From CANKHA01 sp034668825 (GTDB lineage Bacteria; Pseudomonadota; Alphaproteobacteria; Rhizobiales; Xanthobacteraceae), in contig JAXDOR010000139.1 of the NCBI GenBank assembly GCA_034668825.1, forward strand, positions 19,209 through 83,208: DNA of 64,000 nucleotides. The letters run 5' to 3'. This document shows positions 52,130-61,780 of the stretch, in pieces (the first letter of the stretch is position 1; each line of letters starts with the position of its first letter). A model generated the notes under the pieces. It saw nothing but the letters and a program-made list of their open reading frames with translations. It made no database searches and was not told the DNA's origin. A program made the translations under genes and the position numbers.

Positions 52130-52184
52130 GCCTCGTAACGGTCTTCCATTGAAGACCTGCTTCTCTATCCGCTAGCTACGAGGC
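52130..52184 (-). pseudogene. Degenerate tRNA-like sequence
   Basis: gcctcgt and acgaggc at the ends form a 7-bp acceptor-like stem; the 5' part reads CGTAGCTAGCGGATAGAG, close to a D-arm, followed by an anticodon-like stem (GGTCTTC/GAAGACC). The T-arm is missing and the total is only 55 nt, so it is a decayed tRNA. Confidence 0.55.
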
Positions 52185-52344
52185 CATTCGGAGCGATGTA
52201 GCATAAGACTATGTCGCATGCATCCAGGGCCTTGTTCCGTGCAATCCCCGCCTCTAAGCTGACGCTGCTGCAAAAAACAGCGTTAATCCGCGACACAAGA
52301 CGGATCACCGTCGCTCACCGCGACGGCAACACAGGGGGAGAGCA

Positions 52345-53403
52345 ATGCAATATCTTATGAAACGCTTGGGCTCTAACGCGCTGATTTGCGCTGGCCTTAC
52401 CGGCTTGATCTGGAACACGACGCCCGCAGCGGCGTGGGAACGCACCAAGGCGGAGGTTTTCGCGGTGTTGCCCGACGGATCAACCGGATCGGAAGGCATC
52501 GCTGTGGGCTCAGACGGCAACGTCTATGTCACAACCTTCGGCTTCAACAGCCAGGGAGCGGTCGCCGGAGCGGGCCAACTTTATGTTTACAACGACAACG
52601 GCAAGCTGCTGCGGCACGTCAGCATCGCCGGGTCGACTTCTCATTTGCTCGGGATGGCATTTCATCCCAGCACGCACGTGTTGTTGGTGATCGACTTCGG
52701 CGCGGCCAAAGTTTTCGCCGTGGACCCCGTGACCGGTACGTCATCGGTGTTCATGACGGTTACCGGCGGCGCCGGCCTCAATGCTTTGACGTTCGATAGC
52801 TCCGGCAACGTCTATGTGTCGGATTCTTTCCAAGGCATCATCTGGAAGACCGGAGCGAGCGGCGGCGCCGGGACCGCCTGGGTGACCAATCCGCTACTGA
52901 CCACTACGGGCGTGCCTCCATTTGGCGCAAACGGGCTGGGCTTCAACAAGGCGGGCAATGCCCTATTCGTCGCCAACACCGGCAACGATACCATTGTTCG
53001 AATTCCGGTCACTGCTGGAACTCCCGGAGCGCCACAGGTCTTCGTCAACAGCATCAACGGCGCCGATGGTTTGATCCTTGATCAGCAGGACAACATCTGG
53101 GTAGCGGCAAACCAGGCCGACGAGATCGTCGTCCTTGATCCGACCGGAAAAGTTATCGCCAAGCTCGGCGACTTCGACGGGCTGACTAAGAACGGTACCG
53201 CCCGTGGTTTGTTGTTTCCGGCAAGCCCGGCATTCAGCCGCGATGGCCGCACGCTCTACGTCACCAATCTGGAGCTTGATCTGCGGCTGTTCGGAGCGGC
53301 GCAGGCCGCGGATTCGCAATGGATCGCAAACGTCAAACACTTTACCATTTCGAAAATCCGCGCCGGTATTCCGTCGTTGTCCGATGACGACGACGGCCAC
53401 TGA
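52345..53403 (+). CDS. Secreted NHL/SMP-30-like beta-propeller protein
   Basis: A 352-residue protein with a signal peptide (MQYLMKRLGSNALICAGLTG, cleavage after AAA near 30). Repeats of the SDGNVYVTTFG / SSGNVYVSDSF / DNIWVAANQADEIVVLDPTG type indicate a six-bladed propeller. The C-terminus is a run of Asp (SLSDDDDGH). GGGGGAG lies 5 nt before ATG. It is periplasmic or extracellular; a lactonase-like role is possible but the metal ligands are not clear. First backbone gene after the island and tRNA remnants. Confidence 0.75.
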   Translation: MQYLMKRLGSNALICAGLTGLIWNTTPAAAWERTKAEVFAVLPDGSTGSEGIAVGSDGNVYVTTFGFNSQGAVAGAGQLYVYNDNGKLLRHVSIAGSTSHLLGMAFHPSTHVLLVIDFGAAKVFAVDPVTGTSSVFMTVTGGAGLNALTFDSSGNVYVSDSFQGIIWKTGASGGAGTAWVTNPLLTTTGVPPFGANGLGFNKAGNALFVANTGNDTIVRIPVTAGTPGAPQVFVNSINGADGLILDQQDNIWVAANQADEIVVLDPTGKVIAKLGDFDGLTKNGTARGLLFPASPAFSRDGRTLYVTNLELDLRLFGAAQAADSQWIANVKHFTISKIRAGIPSLSDDDDGH

Positions 53404-53498
53404 GTGTCGAACGGCGCTGTAGCGAACAACTGATCCCTTAGGCGGGATTTGCGGTAAGCCGCCGCAGTCCCGCCCCGATTTCAGCTTTTGTTGATGCC

Positions 53499-54329
53499 AT
53501 GGGCGGGCGGGTTTCCTGTATCGCGGTCGGACTGCTCGCGGCTGCCACTGCGAGCGCGCTGGCGCAGGCGCGAAAGACTGATCCCGTCGCTGCTTGCCAT
53601 TCCGAGGCGGTTGGCAGCGGCAAGGTGGTTAGGATTACCGATGGCCGCAGCTTCGTCGTCGATGACGGACGCGAAATCCGTTTAGCCTCCATCGAGGCTC
53701 CGCCACTGCCGGGTTCTGCCAATGAACCGCGGGCTGCGGCCGGCTTGGCCGCCAAAGCGGCGCTAGAATCCATCCTAGCGGATCGTACCGTCACACTACA
53801 TCAGCAGCAACACGGCGCGACCGATCGCTACGGCCGCCTGCTCGCAGATGTCTACGTGACCGGCGACGCGTCCGAGCGGTCGGTTGCTCACGAACTCCTG
53901 GCAAGAGGTTATGCCCGTGTTGCTATCCAGGCAGGCCATGCGGCCTGTAGCGCCGAACTTCTGTTGCAAGAACGAGCGGCGCGTGCGGCCAAACTTGGTC
54001 TCTGGACCGATCCGTATTATGCCTTGCGCCGGGCCGATAACGTGGCGGAGCTTTTGGCCGAGCGCGGCCGCTTCACGGTGGCCGAAGGCAAGGTCGTTTC
54101 CGTCCGCGAGAGCGGCGGCGTCATCTATGTTAATTTCGGGCGAGTGTGGTCGCGTAATCTTACTGTGACAATTTCGAAGCGCAATGAGCGCGTCTTCACG
54201 GCCGCGGGTATCGAGCCGAAAAAGCTGGAAGGCCACCGCCTTCGGGTGCGCGGCTGGATCGAGGAACGCAATGGCCCCCGCATCGAGGCCGCCCGTCCGG
54301 AGCAAATCGAGATCGCGGATGCGGACTGA
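53499..54329 (+). CDS. Secreted SNase-like (thermonuclease fold) protein with altered active site
   Basis: A 276-residue protein with a signal peptide (MGGRVSCIAVGLLAAATASA, cleavage near LAQ), an OB-fold SNase domain (~45-165) and an extra beta-rich C-terminal domain. Comparison with staphylococcal nuclease shows the two arginines kept (IRLASIEAP and DRYGRLLADVYV). The catalytic Glu after the DTP motif is Pro (IEAPPLP), and the Ca-binding Asp of DGDT is Arg (DGRS). It may bind nucleic acid or another ligand without hydrolysis. The stop overlaps the start of the M48 gene by 11 bp. Confidence 0.75.
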   Translation: MGGRVSCIAVGLLAAATASALAQARKTDPVAACHSEAVGSGKVVRITDGRSFVVDDGREIRLASIEAPPLPGSANEPRAAAGLAAKAALESILADRTVTLHQQQHGATDRYGRLLADVYVTGDASERSVAHELLARGYARVAIQAGHAACSAELLLQERAARAAKLGLWTDPYYALRRADNVAELLAERGRFTVAEGKVVSVRESGGVIYVNFGRVWSRNLTVTISKRNERVFTAAGIEPKKLEGHRLRVRGWIEERNGPRIEAARPEQIEIADAD

Positions 54330-55833
54330 CCAAGCGGAAAATGCTCTCGTGAGCGCGCCGTCACGACCCACTAAAATCTGGGGTACGGGCCGGTGGCCAG
54401 CGCTCCCACTTGCGATGTTGCTGAGTGCGTGGCTGGCGGGCTGTTCGGGCCTCGATCACCTGTCCCCCACCGTGCAGTCAAACGAGCCATCCAAGCAGGC
54501 GGACGTGCCACCGGATGCGCAGCGTGAACATCAGCGCATTCTCGCCGCCTATGGCGGCGCCTACGATGACCCGCGCCTCGAAACCGCCATCGGGCAGACG
54601 GTCGACCGGCTGGTCGCCGCATCGGAGCGGCCGGATATGCGCTATCGCGTCACCATCCTCAATTCGTCCGCGGTCAATGCTTTCGCGCTGCCGAGCGGCC
54701 AACTCTATGTAACCCGCGGGCTTATCGCGCTGGCCAACGATACCTCGGAACTTGCATCGGTGCTCTCCCACGAAATGGCGCATGTGATCGCGCGTCATGC
54801 CGCGATCCGCGAAGATCAGGCGCGGCGGGTGGCATTGGTCGACAGCGTGGTCAACCAAGTGCTGAGCGATCCGCAGACTGGCGCGCTGGCGCTGGCCAAA
54901 TCGAAAATCGCGCTGGCAAGCTTTTCCCGGTCGCAGGAATTTGAAGCCGACGGTATTGGCGTCGCCATTTCCGCGCGTGCCGGATTCGATCCCTATGGTG
55001 CCGAGCGCTTCCTCACCTCCATGGGCCGCAACATCGAGTTGAAGTCCTCGGGCGCCTCCGCCAACGATCCGCACCTTCTCGACTTCCTCTCTTCGCATCC
55101 GGGCACGCCTGACCGGGTGAAGAATGCCGTCACCAGCGCCCGGCAATACAGCGCGCCCGGCGCCGGCCAGCGCGACAAGGCCGAATATCTCGCCGGCATC
55201 GATGGCTTGGTGTTCGGCGACGATCCGAGCGAGGGTTTTGTGCGCGGCCGGCGTTATCTGCATCCGAAGCTCGGCCTCACCTTCATGGCTCCGGAAGGCT
55301 TTGTGCTCGACAACACCGCCGAGGCCATACTCGGCATCAAGGAGGGGGGCGGTCAGGCGCTGCGGCTCGACGTCGTCAAGGTGCCGGTCGAGCAGACGCT
55401 GGCGGCCTACCTAGCTTCGGGGTGGATGGAAAATGTGGACAAAAGCTCAGTGGAGAATGTGACCATCAGCGGCTTTCCCGCCGCCACCGCAACTGCCAAA
55501 GGTGAGCAATGGACGTTCCGGCTCTATGCAGTGCGTTTCGGCAGCGAGGTCTATCGCTTCATCTTCGCCACCAAGCAAAAGACCGCGCAAACCGAGCGGG
55601 CGTTCCGCGAATCCATCGCCAGTTTTCGTCGCATGACGCTGGCGGAAATCGCCGCGGCGAAACCGCTGCATATCAAGGTGATCACCGTGACGCCCAGCGA
55701 TACGCCAGAGCGGCTGGCGAGCCGCATGGCAGCGGTCGAACGTCCGCTTGAACGCTTTCGCGTACTCAATGGCCTTTCCGCCAGCCAGTCATTGAAGCCC
55801 GGCGATCAGGTCAAGATCGTCGTCGAGGAATAA
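54319..55833 (+). CDS. M48-family metalloprotease lipoprotein (BepA/LoiP-like)
   Basis: A 504-residue protein. A lipoprotein signal follows a short basic start (PLAMLLSAWLAGC, lipobox LAGC). The zinc protease domain has HExxH in VLSHEMAHVIARHA and the third ligand in SQEFEADGIG. A C-terminal LysM-like tail (FRVLNGLSASQSLKPGDQVK) may bind peptidoglycan. Such proteases maintain outer-membrane proteins in the periplasm. The start at 54319 lies inside the SNase-like gene (11-bp overlap), indicating coupled expression; the frame extends further upstream but only within that gene. Confidence 0.87.
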   Translation: MRTDQAENALVSAPSRPTKIWGTGRWPALPLAMLLSAWLAGCSGLDHLSPTVQSNEPSKQADVPPDAQREHQRILAAYGGAYDDPRLETAIGQTVDRLVAASERPDMRYRVTILNSSAVNAFALPSGQLYVTRGLIALANDTSELASVLSHEMAHVIARHAAIREDQARRVALVDSVVNQVLSDPQTGALALAKSKIALASFSRSQEFEADGIGVAISARAGFDPYGAERFLTSMGRNIELKSSGASANDPHLLDFLSSHPGTPDRVKNAVTSARQYSAPGAGQRDKAEYLAGIDGLVFGDDPSEGFVRGRRYLHPKLGLTFMAPEGFVLDNTAEAILGIKEGGGQALRLDVVKVPVEQTLAAYLASGWMENVDKSSVENVTISGFPAATATAKGEQWTFRLYAVRFGSEVYRFIFATKQKTAQTERAFRESIASFRRMTLAEIAAAKPLHIKVITVTPSDTPERLASRMAAVERPLERFRVLNGLSASQSLKPGDQVKIVVEE

Positions 55834-55876
55834 CTGCGCTTCGGTACGCCCTACACCGCAGCGGGCGCGAAGCAAA

Positions 55877-55894
55877 GAGCCTCTCGCGAGGCTC
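55877..55894 (-). terminator. Short stem-loop between convergent genes
   Basis: gagcctc/gaggctc with a 4-nt loop, followed on the minus strand by TTTG. It sits between the M48 gene and the small membrane-protein gene. Confidence 0.5.
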
Positions 55895-55915
55895 CCTGCT
55901 TCGACGCTGCGGTTG

Positions 55916-56158
55916 TTACGGACGTGCCGGTGCCGAGCCGGTGGTCGACGGAGCCGGCGTCGCCGGGGTCGATTGGGCAGCAGGGGCGTTGTTTTGGTTG
56001 GACGCGGTCTGCGAATTCATATTTCCGCTGAAGGCGTAGAATGCGCCGATCAGCAGCGCCAGTGCGATCAGCGAACCCACGATCCAACCAACCGAGGAGC
56101 TATCGCCCCGATTCCGGCGGCCTGTGCGATTCATCTGGTTCCGTTCGTACTCGGACAT
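55916..56158 (-). CDS. Small single-pass membrane protein
   Basis: An 80-residue protein: a short basic Asn/Arg-rich cytoplasmic start, one helix (VGWIVGSLIALALLIGAFYA) and a Pro/Ala/Thr/Ser-rich tail outside. AGGAG lies 8 nt before the ATG at 56158. Function unknown. Confidence 0.65.
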   Translation of the reverse strand: MSEYERNQMNRTGRRNRGDSSSVGWIVGSLIALALLIGAFYAFSGNMNSQTASNQNNAPAAQSTPATPAPSTTGSAPARP

Positions 56159-56274
56159 TGTTCGTTCTCCTGAAAGTTGGTGATGTAATGCCAACGAAAC
56201 AGGCAATGGCGGGTTCCGATGCGAACGAGGAGAATCTCGTGTGTGCTACCCGACCGACGGGAAAAGGATTCGGC

Positions 56275-57255
56275 CTATTCCGCGGCGGTAATTCCCGCGT
56301 CCTTCACCACCTTCTGCCACTTCACTACGTCGCTGGCGATAAACTGCGTGAAGGCGGCCGGCGTTCCGCCCACCGTGGTCAGCCCTTGCTTGGCCAAGGC
56401 TTCGATGATCTTGGAATCGCGCAGGATTTCGTTGACCACCGTATTGTAGCGGCTGACGATCTCGGGGGCGGTGCCTTGCGGCGCCAGCAACCCGTACCAG
56501 AGATTGACCTCGAAGCCGGATAGGCCCTGCTCATCCAGCGTCGGCACGTCGGGCGCGACTTTCGACCGCTGCAGGCTGGCGATACCGAGCAGCCGCACTT
56601 GATTGGTTTGCGCCAATGGCAGCGCAACATGCACGGCGACGAATCCCGCCTTCACATGGCCGCCGAGCAGGTCCGACATCGCGCCGGCCGAGCCGCGATA
56701 GGGAATATGGCGCACGTCCACATGCGCGGTGAGCTTGAACAGTTCCATGGCGAAATGATGCGGCGTGCCGACGCCCGGCGAGCCGTAATCGATCTGGTCC
56801 GGCCGCGCCTGGGCGTATTCGATGAACTCCTTCATCGTCGCCGCCGGCAGCGACGGATGCACCGCCAGCGCCAGCACACCGACCGCGGGCTCGATGATCG
56901 GCACGAAACTCTTCACCGGGTCGTAAGGCACGTCCTTGAGCAGGCTGATATTGGCGGTGAACGGATTGCTAGTCATCAGCAGCGTGTGGCCGTCCGGTGC
57001 GGCGCGGGCGACGAACTGGGTGCCGATATTGCCGCTGGCGCCGGGCTTGTTCTCGACCACGACCGGCTGGTTCCAGCGCTTCTGGATCTCATCGCCGATG
57101 GTGCGCGCCAGGATGTCCGGGCCAGTGCCTGGTGTGAACGGCGCGACGATGGTGATGGCGCGGCCCGGCTGTTGCGCGGCGGCGCCGAGCGGGAGGACTG
57201 CCGCCACGGCGAGTCCATACCGCAACATCCATCCGGTCATGGTTTGGAATTTCAT
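56275..57255 (-). CDS. Bug-family (TctC-like) tripartite tricarboxylate transporter binding protein
   Basis: A 326-residue periplasmic protein with a signal peptide (YGLAVAAVLPLGAAAQ). Bug signatures are ITIVAPFTPGTGPDILARTI, VVENKPGASGNIGTQFVA and the mid-domain GVGTPHHFAMELFK. It captures carboxylates for a TctAB-type permease, which is not encoded nearby, as is common for Bug proteins. It is divergent from the aldehyde oxidoreductase operon and may sense or supply its substrate. Confidence 0.87.
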   Translation of the reverse strand: MKFQTMTGWMLRYGLAVAAVLPLGAAAQQPGRAITIVAPFTPGTGPDILARTIGDEIQKRWNQPVVVENKPGASGNIGTQFVARAAPDGHTLLMTSNPFTANISLLKDVPYDPVKSFVPIIEPAVGVLALAVHPSLPAATMKEFIEYAQARPDQIDYGSPGVGTPHHFAMELFKLTAHVDVRHIPYRGSAGAMSDLLGGHVKAGFVAVHVALPLAQTNQVRLLGIASLQRSKVAPDVPTLDEQGLSGFEVNLWYGLLAPQGTAPEIVSRYNTVVNEILRDSKIIEALAKQGLTTVGGTPAAFTQFIASDVVKWQKVVKDAGITAAE

Positions 57256-57538
57256 GGCGTTTCCTATTCGTTTTTTCCGATTTCCGGAATGCTACGCGCA
57301 GCCGCGCCCCGCGCAAAACAACTTTCTTCCCTCCTCCATCGGAAGAAGGCGAACGCAAGTTGAAACGCCCGAAATTAAGATAGATGATTCAATCGATTAG
57401 GGGCATGCCTATTCGGGCGGCATCTCTTCTTTCATTCTCGGATCAGGAACAAGACGCAGCGCTCGCGACTTTCCCAATTGGCGTCACGCACTGCGACGGC
57501 AAAATCGTACCGCAGTAGTTCAGACCAATTGGTGAGCC

Positions 57539-58159
57539 ATGAAATCCATAAATCCGACCCTTCCCCGGGGCCTAAGCAGGCGCAATTTTCTCAACGTTAC
57601 GGTGGGCTCTACCATGACATTAACATTACTTGAACGAACGCGCGCCAGCGCCGCCGTCCCCGAGAAACCTACCGAGGCACGCGCGCCGTTCTCCATCACA
57701 TTGCGTGTGAACGGCCGCGACCATCCGCTCGCGCTCGACGTACGCACGACATTGCTCGATGCCTTACGCGAGCACATTGGGCTGACCGGCAGCAAAAAGG
57801 GCTGCGATCAAGGCCAATGCGGCGCCTGCACGGTCATGGTCGACGGCCGCCGCGTGCTGTCCTGTTTGACGCTGGCGGCCAGCGTCGAGGGCCGCGATGT
57901 CACCACCATTGAGGGTCTTGCCAAGCCGGACGGCACGCTGCACCCGATGCAACAGGCCTTCGTCGACAACGATGCATTCCAATGCGGCTATTGTACGCCT
58001 GGCCAGATCATGTCGGCGGTCGCCTGCGTCAACGAAGGTCATGCCGAGACCGATGCCGCCATCCGGGAATATATGAGCGGCAATCTGTGCCGTTGCGCGG
58101 CCTATCCCAATATCGTCGATGCCGTCAAACAGGCGAAACCGCAGATGAAGGAGGCGTGA
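57539..58159 (+). CDS. paoA: Periplasmic aldehyde oxidoreductase 2Fe-2S subunit (PaoA-like)
   Basis: A 206-residue protein with a twin-arginine signal (LSRRNFLNVTVGSTMTLTLL). The plant-type [2Fe-2S] site is GCDQGQCGACTVMVDGRRVLSC and the second cluster is CGYCTPGQIM ... GNLCRCAAYPNI. It passes electrons from the molybdenum site. It is the first gene of a three-gene operon with the FAD (58162) and molybdopterin (59190) subunits, and the signal peptide should export the folded complex. Confidence 0.9.
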   Translation: MKSINPTLPRGLSRRNFLNVTVGSTMTLTLLERTRASAAVPEKPTEARAPFSITLRVNGRDHPLALDVRTTLLDALREHIGLTGSKKGCDQGQCGACTVMVDGRRVLSCLTLAASVEGRDVTTIEGLAKPDGTLHPMQQAFVDNDAFQCGYCTPGQIMSAVACVNEGHAETDAAIREYMSGNLCRCAAYPNIVDAVKQAKPQMKEA

Positions 58160-58161
58160 CG

Positions 58162-59193
58162 ATGCGCTCCTTCCAGTTCGCCCGCGCCGAAGACAGCAAG
58201 GCCGCCATCCAGACGTACGGCCGCGACACGCGGTCCGAGGACGGCGCCATCAATGCGCCGACCCAGTATCTTGCCGGCGGCACCACGCTGATCGACCTGA
58301 TGAAACTCGACGTGATGCGTCCCGCGCGCGTTATCGACATCAACAATCTCCAACAATCTAAATTCGGCCAGATCGAGTTCAGCGAGCAAGGATTGAGGCT
58401 TGGCGCCATGGCGCGGATGTCGCAGGCGGCGGATCATGCGGACGTGCGCAAGAATTTCCCGGTGATCGCGCAGGCGCTTCAGCTCGCCGCGAGTCAACAG
58501 ATCCGCAACATGGCGGCGCTGGGCGGCAATGTTTTGCAGCGGACGCGCTGCCCATATTTCCGCGACACGTCCTATGCGAATTGCAACAAGCGCCTCCCCG
58601 GCTCCGGCTGCGCCGCGCTCGGCGGCTTCAACCGTTCGCATGCGGTGCTCGGCACCAGCGAACAGTGCATCGCAACCTACCCGGGCGATTTCGCGCAGGC
58701 CCTGCTCGCGCTCGACGCGCAGGTCGAGACCGACGGGCCGGGCGGCGCGCGCAAACTGCCATTTGCTAATCTGCATAAGCCGCCGGGCCAGACCCCACAC
58801 ATCGAAACCGCGCTGATGCCGGGCGAACTGATCACCGGGTTCGCCATTCCGGCCGCGCCCTGGGCGAAACGTTCGCTATACCTCAAGATACGCGATCGCG
58901 AATCCTACGAATTCGCGCTGGCCTCCGCCGCGGTCGCGCTCGATCTCGACAATGGAACGGTGAAGCAGGTGCGTATTGCGCTGGGCGGCGTTGCCACAAA
59001 ACCGTGGCGGGCCGGCGAGGCGGAAGCGGCACTCGTAGGACAACCACTCGACGTTCCCGCCATAGAAGCCGCGGCCGATGCCGCCTTCGCAGACGCGCTG
59101 CCGCGTGAGCATAACAAGTTCAAGATCGAGCTTGGCAGGCGCACGCTGATCCGCGCGCTGCATCAGGCCGCTGCACTGGAGATCCCGACATGA
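58162..59193 (+). CDS. paoB: Aldehyde oxidoreductase FAD-binding subunit (PaoB-like)
   Basis: A 343-residue protein of the CoxM/XdhB type. FAD-binding segments are YLAGGTTLIDLMKLDV and IRNMAALGGNVLQRTRCPYF. The segment with Cys in RTRCPYF, YANCNKR and PGSGCAALGG matches the extra [4Fe-4S]-binding insert known from E. coli PaoB, rare among homologues. GAAGGAGG precedes the ATG; the stop overlaps the next start (ATGA). Confidence 0.88.
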   Translation: MRSFQFARAEDSKAAIQTYGRDTRSEDGAINAPTQYLAGGTTLIDLMKLDVMRPARVIDINNLQQSKFGQIEFSEQGLRLGAMARMSQAADHADVRKNFPVIAQALQLAASQQIRNMAALGGNVLQRTRCPYFRDTSYANCNKRLPGSGCAALGGFNRSHAVLGTSEQCIATYPGDFAQALLALDAQVETDGPGGARKLPFANLHKPPGQTPHIETALMPGELITGFAIPAAPWAKRSLYLKIRDRESYEFALASAAVALDLDNGTVKQVRIALGGVATKPWRAGEAEAALVGQPLDVPAIEAAADAAFADALPREHNKFKIELGRRTLIRALHQAAALEIPT

Positions 59194-61421
59194 ACCGCGC
59201 CGCACCCGAGCCAAAAGCCAATATGGGCGATCCAGCGCCGCGCCTTGACGGCCGGCTCAAGGTGACCGGCGAGGCGCGCTATCCCTCGGATATGCCGGTG
59301 GCCAATCCGGCTTTCGCGTTTCTCGTCACCAGCGCCATTGCCAAAGGCACCATGACCAACATGGATCTCAATGAAGCGAAGGCCGTGCCCGGTGTGCTTG
59401 AGATTCTCACCCACGAGAACACCGGTGACCTCAAGGAAATCAAATACGCACCAGGCGGCGGCGGCGCGAGCACCTCAATTCAGGATTTAGGCCCGAAGAT
59501 CCAGCATGACGGCCAGATCGTCGCGATAGTGATCGCGGACACGTTCGAGGCGGCGCGCGAGGCCGCGCACAAGGTCAAAATTACTTATAGCGAGGAAGCC
59601 CCAAGCGCGAGTTTCGATTCGCCGGGCGTCACGCAGGCGGCCGATAAAAAATCTGTACCCAAAGCCGGCGATGCCGAGAAGGCGTTCAACGACGCCGAGG
59701 TGAAGTTTGAGGCGGACTACGCCACGCCGACACAGCATCACAACCCGCTTGAGCTGTTCACCACAACCGCGGTTTGGAACAACGACGAACTCACCATCTA
59801 CGAGCCGACCCAATTCGTCTACGGCACCAAGAACAAGACCGCGGAGAAAATGGGCATCAAGCCGGAGAAGGTTCATGTGGTCAGTCATTTCGTCGGCGGC
59901 GGCTTCGGCTCCAAGGGGCAACTCACTCCGCGCACGGGTCTCGTCGCCTTGGCTGCGAAAAGGCTTAACCGGCCAGTGAAATTGGTGCCGACGCGCGATC
60001 AGGGCTTCACCATCGCCACCTATCGCGCTGAGACGCGCCACGCCATCAAGATCGGCGCACGAAAGGACGGCAAGATCACAAGCTTCCAGCACGAAGGCTG
60101 GGAAGTCACGTCGCGGCCCGACGATTATTCCGTCGCCGGCGTCGAAGACAGCGCGCGGATGTATGACTTTGGTGCGGTAAAAACCGGCGTCACGCTGGTT
60201 CACGCCGACCGCAATACGCCGGGCTTCATGCGTTCGCCGCCGGTCGTGCCATATATTTACGCGTTGGAAAGCTCGTTGGACGAACTCGCCATCGAACTCA
60301 AGATGGACCCCATCGAACTGCGCCGCGTCAACGACGGCACGAAAGACGCGACCGGCAAGGAGTGGTCGAGCCGCTCGCTGATGCGGTGCTATGACGAGGC
60401 CGCGCAGGCATTCGGCTGGTCGAAACGCTCGGCGGAGCCCGGCTCGATGCGCGACGGCGACTGGCTGATCGGCTGGGGCTGTGCCAGCGCCTTCTATCCG
60501 ACCCATATCGGCGCGGCCACGGCGCGCGTGCAATTCTCCGCCGGTGGGCGCGCCAAAGTGCAGCTCGCCGCGCATGAGATCGGCACCGGCGTGATGACGG
60601 TCCTCGCTCAGATGGCGTCCGAACGGCTTGGCATTCCGCTCGATCACGTCCAGGTCGAGCTTGGCGACAGCATTTTCCCGCCGGTGCCGGTGGCGGGCGG
60701 CTCCAACCAGACGGCAAGCTGCTGCTCGGTGGTGATGAAGGCGTGCGATGCGCTGATGGCCAAGCTCAACAACGCAGGCGGATCGCAGGAAACCGTCGGC
60801 AGCGCCACCGCCAACAGCATAGAGTCAAAGTTCGTGCGGCTCGGCGTTTCAACGTTGGAAGAATACGCGGAGTTCATTCCACCCGCGGCTCAGCCCAACG
60901 CCATCACTGGCTTTTTCAATAACCCGATCAAGAAGCTTTATGACGGCACGCCGACTTTAGTGGGCGGCTCAAAAGGCGAAAAGCTGGTGTACGCCATGGG
61001 CGCGGAATTTGTGGAAGTGCGCGTGCATAGGCTCACGCGTGAAATCCGCGTGCCCCGCATCGTCGGCGCCTTCGCCTCCGGCCGCGTCATGAATACGCGC
61101 ACCGCCCGCAGCCAACACATGGGCGCGATGATCTGGGGCATTTCATCGGCATTGCACGAGTCCACGGAAATCGACCAACGCAACGCCCGCTACGTGAATG
61201 ACAATCTTGCCGACTACCTCGTGCCGGTGAATGCCGACATTCAGCAGCTCGAGGTCATTATGATTCCGGAGCAGGATGACACCGTCAATCCGGCGGGCGT
61301 CAAAGGCATCGGCGAACTCGGCAATGTCGGCACCGCGGCGGCAGTCGCCAATGCGGTCTATCACGCCACCGGCATTCGCGTGCGCCAATTGCCGATCCGG
61401 ATCGAGAAGCTAATGGCGTAG
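59190..61421 (+). CDS. paoC: Aldehyde oxidoreductase molybdenum-cofactor subunit (PaoC-like)
   Basis: A 743-residue catalytic subunit. It contains DPAPRLDGRLKVTGEARYPS at the N-terminus, the Moco-contacting GGGFGSKGQLTPRTG, the substrate-side RSPPVVPYIYALES, and the catalytic Glu in GVKGIGELGNVGTAAA. It oxidises aromatic or aliphatic aldehydes to acids, presumably in the periplasm. No XdhC/PaoD-type cofactor insertase is in the window. No signal of its own; it should be exported together with the Tat-tagged small subunit. Confidence 0.9.
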   Translation: MNRAAPEPKANMGDPAPRLDGRLKVTGEARYPSDMPVANPAFAFLVTSAIAKGTMTNMDLNEAKAVPGVLEILTHENTGDLKEIKYAPGGGGASTSIQDLGPKIQHDGQIVAIVIADTFEAAREAAHKVKITYSEEAPSASFDSPGVTQAADKKSVPKAGDAEKAFNDAEVKFEADYATPTQHHNPLELFTTTAVWNNDELTIYEPTQFVYGTKNKTAEKMGIKPEKVHVVSHFVGGGFGSKGQLTPRTGLVALAAKRLNRPVKLVPTRDQGFTIATYRAETRHAIKIGARKDGKITSFQHEGWEVTSRPDDYSVAGVEDSARMYDFGAVKTGVTLVHADRNTPGFMRSPPVVPYIYALESSLDELAIELKMDPIELRRVNDGTKDATGKEWSSRSLMRCYDEAAQAFGWSKRSAEPGSMRDGDWLIGWGCASAFYPTHIGAATARVQFSAGGRAKVQLAAHEIGTGVMTVLAQMASERLGIPLDHVQVELGDSIFPPVPVAGGSNQTASCCSVVMKACDALMAKLNNAGGSQETVGSATANSIESKFVRLGVSTLEEYAEFIPPAAQPNAITGFFNNPIKKLYDGTPTLVGGSKGEKLVYAMGAEFVEVRVHRLTREIRVPRIVGAFASGRVMNTRTARSQHMGAMIWGISSALHESTEIDQRNARYVNDNLADYLVPVNADIQQLEVIMIPEQDDTVNPAGVKGIGELGNVGTAAAVANAVYHATGIRVRQLPIRIEKLMA

Positions 61422-61463
61422 CTCTTTTCCTGCGGCAGCAGCCATTGAGCTAAATCCGCGCGC

Positions 61464-61679
61464 TCACAATGTGAACAGCTGTTTTCCGCTTTGGCTGCCG
61501 GGCGTAGCGAACTCGCAAACCAGCGTATCTTTCTTTGACCATGAGTGATCTTGCCCGCAAGCGGGGCAACGTGTTGTGGCAACGACGTCTGGGATTTGAT
61601 TGAACGACTGTGGATCGATATCGATTCCCGTCGACACCCAACGCGCCGTGCTGAAGCACTTGATCATTATGGTATTCAT
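61464..61679 (-). CDS. Small zinc-ribbon-like protein
   Basis: A 71-residue protein with one CPxCG pair (TTRCPACGQDHSW) and further single Cys residues (IKCFSTARWV, TLVCEFA), suggesting a small metal-binding ribbon. GGAGG lies 5 nt before the ATG at 61679. It resembles hypothetical proteins common in Bradyrhizobium. Function unknown. Confidence 0.7.
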   Translation of the reverse strand: MNTIMIKCFSTARWVSTGIDIDPQSFNQIPDVVATTRCPACGQDHSWSKKDTLVCEFATPGSQSGKQLFTL

Positions 61680-61780
61680 CGTCGCCTCCAGGTTCGCTGC
61701 TCCCCTAACGAATTCTTAAGATATAAGGTTAACAATTCGTTAACTGACGTACCTCCGCCAATCCGGGATAAAAGAATCAA

